The position numbers and the translations under genes were made by a program. DNA of 64,000 nt from Streptomyces prunicolor NBRC 13075 (GTDB lineage Bacteria; Actinomycetota; Actinomycetes; Streptomycetales; Streptomycetaceae): positions 170,115-234,114 of the forward strand of contig NZ_BARF01000050.1 in assembly GCF_000367365.1 (NCBI RefSeq), in the 5' to 3' direction. The notes under the pieces are model-generated. The model did not search any database, was not told where the DNA came from, and saw nothing but the letters and a program-made list of their open reading frames with translations. Shown here in pieces: positions 31,157 to 38,290 of this stretch (positions within the stretch are counted from its first letter, which is position 1; the number at the start of each line of letters is the position of its first letter).

Positions 31157-31881
31157 GCGGAACGTCCTTCCCGGGTCGGCCGAAGCAGCGGTGGGTACAG
31201 GGCAGTTGCGTCCCCGGTGCGGTACAGCGCGGCCGGCTTCCCCCGACCACCCGTCAACTTGGCACCACCAGGCACCGGTTCGACGAAACCCGGCGTGGCG
31301 AGCACCTTGCGGCGGAAGTTGGGGCGGTCCAACTCGGCGCCCCACACGGTCTCGTAGACCTGTTGCAGCTCCCCGAGCGTGAACTCGGGCGGACAGAACG
31401 CGGTGGCGAGGCAGCTGTACTCCAGCTTGGCGCCCACCCGTTCGTGCGCGTCGGCCAGAATCCGGTCGTGGTCGAAGGCGAGCGGCCCGAGCGAGTCGTA
31501 CGGCAGCCAGCGGGCCTGCGCCGCGTCGCTGCCCGCGTGCGGCTCGGGCGGGTCGGGCAGCAGCGCGGCGAAGGCGACGGTGACGACCCGCATCCGGGGG
31601 TCGCGGTCGGGCTCGCTGTAGGTGCGCAGTTGCTCCAGGTGCAGCCCGGAGACGTCCGACAGGCCGGTCTCCTCGGCGAGTTCACGCCGGGCGGCGCTCT
31701 CCGCGGACTCGTCGGGCTGCACGAAGCCGCCGGGCAACGCCCAGTGTCCGGCGTACGGCTCCTGGCCGCGCTCGACGAGCAGCACATGCAGGGCGCCGGC
31801 GCGGATCGTGAGGACGGCGAGGTCGGCGGTGACGGCGAAAGGTTCGAAGGCGTACTTGTCGTAGCCCGGTGTTGTGGTCAC
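31153..31881 (-). CDS. nrtR: NrtR-type Nudix/winged-helix transcriptional regulator
   Basis: About 242 residues. An N-terminal Nudix domain has the Nudix box pattern GGFVQPDESAESAARREL then AEETGL (about 51-74). The C-terminal part (about 150-225, CPPEFTLGELQQVYETVWG and RPNFRRKVLATPGFVEP) is the NrtR winged-helix DNA-binding domain. NrtR proteins sense ADP-ribose and repress NAD-metabolism genes. Two GTG starts are possible; I choose 31881 because it lies nine bases from GGGAG, whereas 31887 is too close. A palindrome 17 bases upstream is the likely autoregulatory operator. The gene overlaps the ADP-ribosylglycohydrolase gene. Confidence 0.9.
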   Translation of the reverse strand: MTTTPGYDKYAFEPFAVTADLAVLTIRAGALHVLLVERGQEPYAGHWALPGGFVQPDESAESAARRELAEETGLSDVSGLHLEQLRTYSEPDRDPRMRVVTVAFAALLPDPPEPHAGSDAAQARWLPYDSLGPLAFDHDRILADAHERVGAKLEYSCLATAFCPPEFTLGELQQVYETVWGAELDRPNFRRKVLATPGFVEPVPGGAKLTGGRGKPAALYRTGDATALYPPLLRPTREGRSA

Positions 31882-31898
31882 GTGCACCCACTCCCTTA

Positions 31899-31915
31899 AT
31901 GGTCAGTTAGACCAT
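31899..31915. promoter_or_regulatory. nrtR: Palindromic operator upstream of nrtR
   Basis: ATGGTC-AGTTA-GACCAT is a perfect 6-bp inverted repeat with a 5-bp centre, in an AT-rich context, just before the ribosome-binding site of the nrtR-type gene. It is the natural binding site candidate for the encoded regulator. Confidence 0.65.
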
Positions 31916-31992
31916 AAAGAGCGGCCGTACTGCCGCGCAACCCCCCGCAACCGATGAATGCGACCCGACGAAGGCGAAACGACGAAAACGAA

Positions 31993-32026
31993 GCGGCCGG
32001 CCCCGGAGAAACCCGGAACCGGCCGC
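31993..32026 (-). terminator. Hairpin after the pseudouridine synthase gene
   Basis: Perfect 8-bp arms GCGGCCGG and CCGGCCGC, extended by an inner CCGG/CCGG pairing, lie 20 bases past the stop codon and separate the parA-scpAB operon from nrtR. Confidence 0.65.
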
Positions 32027-32044
32027 CACGAACAGAACTCAGAC

Positions 32045-33244
32045 CTAGAGATCGACTTCCTGCATCAACATCCCGACCTCGGTGTTCGACAGCCGCCGCA
32101 GCCAGCCCGACTTCTGGTCGCCCAGGGTGATCGGGCCGAAGGAGACACGCACCAGCTTGTCGACCGGGAACCCGGCCTCCGCGAGCATGCGCCGCACGAT
32201 GTGCTTGCGGCCCTCGTGGAGGGTCACCTCGACCAGGTAGTTCTTGCCGGTCTGCTCGACGACACGGAAGTGGTCCGCACGTGCGTACCCGTCCTCCAGC
32301 TGGATGCCGTCCTTGAGCTGCTTGCCCAGATCGCGCGGGATCGGGCCCACGATGTGCGCGAGGTAGGTCTTCTTCACGCCGTACTTGGGGTGGGTCAGCC
32401 GGTGCGCCAGCTCGCCGTGGTTGGTGAGCAGGATCACACCCTCGGTCTCGGTGTCGAGCCGCCCGACGTGGAAAAGGCGCGTCTCGCGGTTGGTGACGTA
32501 GTCGCCGAGGCACTGCCGGCCCTCGGGGTCCTCCATCGTCGCGACGACACCGGCGGGCTTGTTCAGCGAGAAGAACTGGTACGACTGCGTCGCCACCGTC
32601 AGCCCGTCGACCTTGATCTCGTCGTGCTCGGGGTCGACGCGCAGCCCCTGCTCGACGACGATCTCGCCGTTGACCTCGACCCTGGACTGCTCGATCAGCT
32701 CCTCGCAGGAGCGCCGGGAGCCGTAGCCCGCGCGCGCGAGGACCTTCTGCAGCCGCTCGCCCTCCTGCTCGGCGCCCGGGAAGGTCTTGGGCGGCTTGAT
32801 GTCCTTCTTGCCCGCGTACCGCTCCCGGTTGCGCTCCTCGGCCCGCGCGTCGTATTCCCGCGAGGTCGCCGGCGCCCAGCGCCCGCGCCCGGTGCCCGCG
32901 CCCTGCTTGGGGCCGCCCTTGGCACCGCCGCGCGCCGCTGCACCGCGCCCTGACTTGGGACCTTCGTGGGATCCCGTGGGGCCTACGTCGTAGCGCCGCT
33001 CCTCGGGACGCGGCTTTCCGGCGCGCTTCGGCTTGTCGTCGCGCCCTCCCGCGCCACCCGCGCCCCTCGGCTGGGAGCCGCCCCCGCCGGCACCCCGGGA
33101 GTTGCCGCCCGCGCCGGACCCACGGGGGTTGCCGCCTCCGCCGGCCCCGCGAGGACCGCCGCCCCCGCCGGAACCGCGGGGGTTGCCGCGCCCGCCGCTC
33201 CTACCGCTGCCGCCACCACTGCTGCCACTGCCACTGCTTCGCAT
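32045..33244 (-). CDS. RsuA/RluB-family pseudouridine synthase with Gly/Arg-rich N-terminus
   Basis: A 399-residue rRNA pseudouridine synthase. An S4 RNA-binding domain (about 160-215, RLQKVLARAGYGSRRSCEELI) precedes the catalytic domain, whose active aspartate is in VGRLDTETEGVILLTN. The ending LHEGRKHIVRRMLAEAGFPV is typical of the RsuA/RluB branch. The first 130 residues are an unusual repeat of GGGGNPRGSG/GGPRGAG units plus basic stretches, probably a disordered RNA-binding tail. The ATG shares a base with the scpB stop (TGATG). It is the last gene of the parA-scpAB operon. Confidence 0.9.
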   Translation of the reverse strand: MRSSGSGSSGGGSGRSGGRGNPRGSGGGGGPRGAGGGGNPRGSGAGGNSRGAGGGGSQPRGAGGAGGRDDKPKRAGKPRPEERRYDVGPTGSHEGPKSGRGAAARGGAKGGPKQGAGTGRGRWAPATSREYDARAEERNRERYAGKKDIKPPKTFPGAEQEGERLQKVLARAGYGSRRSCEELIEQSRVEVNGEIVVEQGLRVDPEHDEIKVDGLTVATQSYQFFSLNKPAGVVATMEDPEGRQCLGDYVTNRETRLFHVGRLDTETEGVILLTNHGELAHRLTHPKYGVKKTYLAHIVGPIPRDLGKQLKDGIQLEDGYARADHFRVVEQTGKNYLVEVTLHEGRKHIVRRMLAEAGFPVDKLVRVSFGPITLGDQKSGWLRRLSNTEVGMLMQEVDL

Positions 33245-33900
33245 CAAAGTTCCGTCGTCGTCGTTTCGTCTGCATCTGCATCCGGTGCATCCGGATCGAA
33301 CGACGGGACCCCTTCCAGCGTCTCCGCCTCGATCGCCTCAGCCTCAGGGAGGAAGGGCGCGAGCTCCGGGAGCTCGTCCAGGCCTCGCAGGCCCATCCGC
33401 TCCAGAAAGTAGTTCGTCGTCACGTACAGGATCGCACCTGTTTCGGGTTCCGTGCCCGCCTCCTCGACCAGACCCCGCTGCAAGAGGGTGCGCATCACAC
33501 CGTCGCAGTTGACTCCGCGGACCATCGAGACCCTGCTACGGCTGACCGGCTGGCGGTACGCGACGACCGCCAGGGTCTCCAGCGCCGCCTGCGTGAGCCG
33601 GGCCTGCTGCCCGTCCAGGACGAAGCCCTCGACGGCCGGCGCGTACTCGGGCCGCGAGTAGAACCGCCACCCGCCGGCGATCAGCCGCAGCTCGAAACCA
33701 CGCCCCTGGACGGTGTACTCGTCGGCCAGCTCGCGCAGCGCGTCCGCGATCCGCCGTTTGGGCCGCTGGAGTATTTTCGCGAGGTGTTCCACGGTCGCGG
33801 GCTCGTCCACGACCATCAGGACGGCCTCCAAGGCGGGCTTGAGGGCGAGCTCCGCGACGGCGGACGGGCTCGCCGGTACGCCCGTGCTCTCCTCGCTCAC
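33244..33900 (-). CDS. scpB: Segregation and condensation protein B
   Basis: A 218-residue ScpB, the dimeric winged-helix subunit that with ScpA and SMC forms the bacterial condensin. Conserved blocks include LEAVLMVVDEPATVEHLAKIL, GRGFELRLIAGGWRFYSR, LTQAALETLAVVAYRQPVSRS and VRGVNCDGVMRTLLQRGLVEE. The acidic C-terminal tail (DPDAPDADADE) is typical. The GTG start overlaps the scpA stop (GTGA), so the two proteins are made in coupled amounts. Confidence 0.95.
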   Translation of the reverse strand: MSEESTGVPASPSAVAELALKPALEAVLMVVDEPATVEHLAKILQRPKRRIADALRELADEYTVQGRGFELRLIAGGWRFYSRPEYAPAVEGFVLDGQQARLTQAALETLAVVAYRQPVSRSRVSMVRGVNCDGVMRTLLQRGLVEEAGTEPETGAILYVTTNYFLERMGLRGLDELPELAPFLPEAEAIEAETLEGVPSFDPDAPDADADETTTTEL

Positions 33901-34940
33901 GCCGACTCCTCCTTGATCTCCTTGGGCGGCTCGGGCGGCCGGTCGAACTCGTCCGTCACCACCGGCTCGCCTTCCCCCTCCCCACCGGTCCAGCGCACGA
34001 TCAGATCCCCGAGCGCGGTCTCCTGGTCCAGCGCGACGGCCTTCTCCCGGTACAGCTCCAGCAGGGCCAGGAACCTCGCCACGACGGTCAGGGTGTCGTC
34101 GGTGTCGTCCACGAGCACGCTGAAGCTGGCCTCGCCGAGCTCCCGCAGCCGCGCGACCATGATCCCGGCCTGCTCCTGCACGCTGACGAGCGGCGCGTGG
34201 ATGTGATCGACGTAGACCTGCGGCTTGGGCCTGGGCTGCATCGCCTTCACAGCAAGCCTGGCGAAGCCCTCGGGCCCGATCCGGATGACGACCTCGGGCA
34301 GCAGCTCGGCGTGGTGCGGTTCGAGTCCGACGGTACGGGGATAGCGCCGGGCTTCTTCGTCGAGACGCCGGTTGAAGATGTCGGCGATCTGCTTGTAAGC
34401 GCGGTACTGCAACAGCCGCGCGAACAGCAGGTCCCGGGCCTCCAGCAACGCGAGATCGGCCTCGTCCTCGACCTCGGCGGAGGGCAACAGCCGCGCCGCC
34501 TTCAGATCCAGCAGGGTCGCCGCGACGACGAGAAACTCGGTCGTCTGGTCCAGGTCCCAGTCGGGCCCCATCGCCCTGATGTGCGCCATGAACTCGTCGG
34601 TGACCTTGGACAGCGCCACCTCGGTCACATCGAGCTTGTGCTTCGAGATCAGCTGGAGGAGAAGGTCGAAGGGCCCCTCGAAGTTGGCGAGCCGAACCTT
34701 GAAGACCCCGTCATCGGGTTCTTCGGCCGAGGGCTCCTCAACAGCCGCCTCAGGCTCCTCAACAGCCGCCTCAGGCTCCTCAGCAACCGCCTCAGACTCT
34801 TCTACGACGGCCTCGGGCTCCGGCACCGCCACGACGACCGCGCTCTCGGCCTCGGGCTCCGGAGCCGTCCCCGGCCCCTTGCCCAGTGCACGCCGACGGC
34901 CGGCGGGGGCGCCGGATGCGGGAGCGTCGTTCGAGGTCAT
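33897..34940 (-). CDS. scpA: Segregation and condensation protein A
   Basis: A 347-residue kleisin subunit of the SMC-ScpAB condensin. The conserved domain begins near residue 78 with VRLANFEGPFDLLLQLISKHKLDVTEVALSKVTDEF in parts, and continues through TEFLVVAATLLDLKAARLLP and the C-terminal winged helix near 250-320. The first 75 residues are an acidic extension with tandem EPEAAVE/EESEAVA units encoded by a 21-base repeat (about 34740-34805). The start ATG follows GGGGG and lies 18 bases after the preceding gene. Confidence 0.94.
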   Translation of the reverse strand: MTSNDAPASGAPAGRRRALGKGPGTAPEPEAESAVVVAVPEPEAVVEESEAVAEEPEAAVEEPEAAVEEPSAEEPDDGVFKVRLANFEGPFDLLLQLISKHKLDVTEVALSKVTDEFMAHIRAMGPDWDLDQTTEFLVVAATLLDLKAARLLPSAEVEDEADLALLEARDLLFARLLQYRAYKQIADIFNRRLDEEARRYPRTVGLEPHHAELLPEVVIRIGPEGFARLAVKAMQPRPKPQVYVDHIHAPLVSVQEQAGIMVARLRELGEASFSVLVDDTDDTLTVVARFLALLELYREKAVALDQETALGDLIVRWTGGEGEGEPVVTDEFDRPPEPPKEIKEESA

Positions 34941-34958
34941 GGCCCCCGCAGGCTACCG

Positions 34959-35498
34959 CTACCGCCCGCGAAGCCGGCGGACGAGAATGCTCGCGTCCCC
35001 GCGGGACTCCAGATCGGCCAGGACGACGGCGACCGCCTCGCGCACGATCCGGCCGCGGTCGACCGCGAGGCCGTGCTCGCCCCGGAGCATCAGGCGTGCG
35101 TGCTCCAGGTCGATGAGTTCCTCGGCGGAGACGTACACGGTGATCTTCTCGTCGTGCCGCTCGCGCCCGGTGGGCCGGCGCTGGGCCTGCGCCCCCTGAC
35201 GCTGCTTCCGAGGCTGGGCAGAACCTTCCTGCGCCCCCTGACGTCGTCCTGAGCCGTCCGCGGACCGGCTGCGGGACTCGCCGCCGTCCGAGTCCGCCGC
35301 CACGTGCTCGGCGCCCTCGCCGTCACCGCCCTGGGCGGGTACGGACTGCGGGGCGTCCTCCCCGGCGGCGGCAGCGTCGCTCTCCCCCGCCGGAGCCGGT
35401 ACCCGGGCCTCGCCGTTGGCCCGGCTCCTGGGGGTGGACGACTGAAGCGCCATCCCCCCTGTCGTACGGAACAGTTCGTCGGCCCCCGGCAGACTCAC
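34959..35498 (-). CDS. Small basic protein after ParA, possible DNA-binding partner
   Basis: About 179 residues. The first 100 are low complexity (Ala/Gly/Glu/Arg/Gln). The C-terminal 65 form a compact block: KITVYVSAEELIDLEHARLML, then GLAVDRGRIVREAVAVVLADLESRG. A short strand followed by two helices with this spacing resembles ribbon-helix-helix proteins, the usual partners of small ParA ATPases; that assignment is inference. The GTG at 35498 overlaps the parA stop (GTGA); an ATG at 35453 is the alternative start. Between parA and scpA in one operon, it may link a ParA system to condensin. Confidence 0.65.
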   Translation of the reverse strand: MSLPGADELFRTTGGMALQSSTPRSRANGEARVPAPAGESDAAAAGEDAPQSVPAQGGDGEGAEHVAADSDGGESRSRSADGSGRRQGAQEGSAQPRKQRQGAQAQRRPTGRERHDEKITVYVSAEELIDLEHARLMLRGEHGLAVDRGRIVREAVAVVLADLESRGDASILVRRLRGR

Positions 35499-36673
35499 TC
35501 GGCGTGACACCGGGCGAGCACCTCCCTGGCGAGCTGGCGATAGGCGGCGGCACCGACGGAGTTGGAGGCGTACGTGGTGATCGGCTCACCGGCGACCGTG
35601 GTCTCCGGGAAGCGCACCGTGCGCCCGATGACCGTGTGGTAGACGTGATCGTCGAACGCCTCGACCACGCGCGCGAGCACCTCACGGCTGTGCACGGTGC
35701 GGGAGTCGTACATCGTGGCGAGGATCCCGTCGAGCTCCAACTCGGGGTTGAGGCGCTCCTGGACCTTCTCGATGGTCTCCGTCAGCAGCGCGACTCCGCG
35801 CAGCGCGAAGAACTCGCACTCCAGCGGCACGATCACCTTGTGAGCCGCCGTCAGGGCGTTCACGGTGAGCAGGCCGAGGGAGGGCTGACAGTCGATCACG
35901 ATGTAGTCGTAGTCGGCCATCAGCGGCTTCAACGCCCGCTGCAGGGTGGACTCGCGCGCGACCTCGCTCACCAACTGCACTTCGGCGGCCGACAAGTCGA
36001 TGTTGCTGGGCAGCAAGTCCATGTTCGGGACTGCTGTCTTGAGAAGCACCTCGTCGGCCGACATGCCCCGCTCCATGAGCAGGTTGTAGACGGTGAGGTC
36101 CAACTCCATGGGATTGACGCCCAGTCCGACCGACAGCGCGCCCTGCGGGTCGAAGTCGACGAGCAGTACGCGTCGGCCGTACTCCGCGAGCGCGGCACCC
36201 AGGTTGATGGTCGACGTCGTCTTGCCGACGCCGCCCTTCTGGTTGCACATCGCGACGATCGTGGCGGGGCCGTGACTGGTCAGCGGACCCGGGATCGGGA
36301 AGTAGGGCAGCGGGCGTCCGGTCGGGCCCACGCGCTCACGGCGCTGACGGGCGGCGTCGGGCGCGAGTGTGGCCGCGTACTCGGGATCGGGCTCGTACTC
36401 GGCGTCGGGGTCGTAGAAGTGCCCGTCGGGCAGTTCGTCGAAGTCGGCGAACTGGTTGCGGGGCGCGCCCCTTCCGTCGCCGGCCATGGCGTTCACGTGA
36501 TGGCCATCCATGCTCTGGTGTGCTGGCTGGGTCGCCCCTGGCTTGTGGTGACCCCGGTGGGCTGCGAAGGTACGCACCGCGACGGAGCCGACAGCCTCGA
36601 ACCCCGCGGGCTCCTGGCCCTTTGCAGGCATTCCTGGTTGACCACCCCCGGGAGAAAATGTCGACTCATTCAC
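35495..36673 (-). CDS. ParA-like chromosome partition ATPase
   Basis: A 392-residue ParA/Soj-family ATPase. After a 115-residue unstructured N-terminus (His/Gly/Asp/Tyr-rich) comes the deviant Walker A CNQKGGVGKTTSTINLG, then Walker A' VDFDPQGALSVGLG and YIVIDCQPSLGLLTVNAL. ParA proteins position DNA or protein cargo by ATP-driven binding to the nucleoid. This is not the oriC parAB copy; it heads the operon with the small basic protein, scpA and scpB. The GTG start has AAGGAGG eleven bases upstream. Confidence 0.9.
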   Translation of the reverse strand: MNESTFSPGGGQPGMPAKGQEPAGFEAVGSVAVRTFAAHRGHHKPGATQPAHQSMDGHHVNAMAGDGRGAPRNQFADFDELPDGHFYDPDAEYEPDPEYAATLAPDAARQRRERVGPTGRPLPYFPIPGPLTSHGPATIVAMCNQKGGVGKTTSTINLGAALAEYGRRVLLVDFDPQGALSVGLGVNPMELDLTVYNLLMERGMSADEVLLKTAVPNMDLLPSNIDLSAAEVQLVSEVARESTLQRALKPLMADYDYIVIDCQPSLGLLTVNALTAAHKVIVPLECEFFALRGVALLTETIEKVQERLNPELELDGILATMYDSRTVHSREVLARVVEAFDDHVYHTVIGRTVRFPETTVAGEPITTYASNSVGAAAYRQLAREVLARCHAE

Positions 36674-37032
36674 AAGTCGTCTTACCTCCTTGGTGACCAG
36701 GGAATTTCTCGATAGGTCAGCGTGGCACCATGCCGACGTTCGGCGACTCTATGGCGTGTCGGGTGTTCGCAGCAACACAATCCGCCTTACCCGGCCCGAT
36801 GTGTCGGCAATGAAACATCCCTCTGTCAAGGGCGTACGGCAGTCGCACGGCAGGTTCCACCGGTGCACGAATCGGTTCAAGGGTTACGTTCGGGGCGAGT
36901 TGGCCGAGTGCCGCAAAGTGACCATACACACACCCGGCCGGACCTTGTCGGGCAAGGTCCGGCCGGGCGTGCGGTGTTGACGACCTGTGTTGACGTATCG
37001 CCTTTTACTGAACGGTGACTTAGTCGACAGAG
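36674..37032. other. Intergenic region between parA-type gene and ald
   Basis: No gene is seen. Near the right end is the ald terminator (36933-36967). On the parA strand a TTGACA element (36829-36824) lies about 150 bases upstream of the start, but no good -10 follows at 17 bases. The remainder has normal composition and no notable repeats. Confidence 0.5.
36933..36967 (-). terminator. Terminator of ald
   Basis: A perfect 15-bp stem (CCCGGCCGGACCTTG / CAAGGTCCGGCCGGG) with loop TCGGG lies 66 bases past the ald stop codon. Confidence 0.85.
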
Positions 37033-38148
37033 TCAGCCGAGCAGCGATTCCAGCTCGACGTGCTCCAGCCCGTGCGCCTCGGCGACCTCGCGGTAAATCA
37101 CCTTGCCGTCATGGGTGTTGAGACCCTTGGCGAGAGCAGGATCACGTCGCAGCGCGTCGGCCCAACCCCGGTTCGCGAGCTCCACGATGTACGGGAGCGT
37201 CGCGTTGGTGAGCGCGTAGGTCGACGTGTTCGGCACCGCGCCGGGCATGTTGGCGACGCAGTAGAAGACCGAGTTGTGGACCGGGAAGGTCGGCTCGGCG
37301 TGGGTCGTGGGACGCGAGTCCTCGAAGCAGCCGCCCTGGTCGATCGCGATGTCGACAAGAACACTTCCGGGCTTCATCCGCGACACGAGTTCGTTGGTGA
37401 CCAGCTTCGGTGCCTTCGCGCCCGGGATGAGCACCGCACCGATGACGAGGTCGGCGTCCAGGACGGCCTTCTCCAGCTCGAAGGCGTTGGACATGATCGC
37501 CCGGACCTTGGTGCCGAAGACCTTGTCGGCCTCGCGGAGCTTGTTGATGTCGCGGTCGAGCAGCGTGACGTGGAAGCCCATGCCGACGGCGATCTGCGTG
37601 GCATTCCAGCCGGAGACACCGCCGCCGATGACGACGGCCCGCGCGGGCTGGGTGCCGGGGACGCCGCCGGGGAGGACACCCCGGCCGCCGACCGAGCGCA
37701 TCAGGTGGTAGGCACCGACCTGCGGGGCCAGCCGGCCCGCGACCTCGGACATCGGGGCGAGCAACGGCAGGGCGCGGCCCGGCAGTTCGACGGTCTCGTA
37801 GGCGATCGCCGTGGTGCCGGACGCGACGAGCGCGTCGGTGCACTCCTTGGAGGCGGCCAGGTGCAGGTAGGTGAAGAGCGTCTGGTCCTTGCGGAGGCGG
37901 TGGTACTCCTCGGCGATGGGCTCCTTGACCTTGAGCAGCAGGTCGGTGGTGGCCCAGACCTCGTCGGCGGTGGCCAGGATCTGCGCGCCTGCGGAGACGT
38001 ACTCGTCGTCCGTGATCGAGGAGCCGACGCCGGCGTTCTGCTCGATGAAGACCTGGTGGCCGTGGCGCACCAGCTCGTGCACACCGGCGGGGGTGATGGC
38101 CACCCGGAACTCGTTGTTCTTGACCTCGCGGGGGATGCCGACCTTCAC
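37033..38148 (-). CDS. ald: L-alanine dehydrogenase
   Basis: A 371-residue enzyme that interconverts L-alanine and pyruvate plus ammonia with NAD. The N-terminus VKVGIPREVKNNEFRVAITP, the catalytic-region ELVRHGHQVFIEQNAG, the nucleotide-binding GGGVSGWNATQIAVGMG and the AIDQGGCFEDSRPTTH block are all diagnostic, and the length equals the family norm. I choose the GTG at 38148, which gives the canonical start; a GTG three codons upstream is possible. It forms a single-gene unit with its own terminator. Confidence 0.95.
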   Translation of the reverse strand: MKVGIPREVKNNEFRVAITPAGVHELVRHGHQVFIEQNAGVGSSITDDEYVSAGAQILATADEVWATTDLLLKVKEPIAEEYHRLRKDQTLFTYLHLAASKECTDALVASGTTAIAYETVELPGRALPLLAPMSEVAGRLAPQVGAYHLMRSVGGRGVLPGGVPGTQPARAVVIGGGVSGWNATQIAVGMGFHVTLLDRDINKLREADKVFGTKVRAIMSNAFELEKAVLDADLVIGAVLIPGAKAPKLVTNELVSRMKPGSVLVDIAIDQGGCFEDSRPTTHAEPTFPVHNSVFYCVANMPGAVPNTSTYALTNATLPYIVELANRGWADALRRDPALAKGLNTHDGKVIYREVAEAHGLEHVELESLLG

Positions 38149-38290
38149 GTCGATCACGGTCCTTGGCTCAGAGGGTGTGGGGCAATACATCTCATACCCG
38201 GACATGCATGAGCGCACCGGGAGACCGCAGGAGAAGGTGCGGCAGAGCCAGTCTAATGAAGGTGTTCTCGGTGTCTAGCCTTTCAATGCA

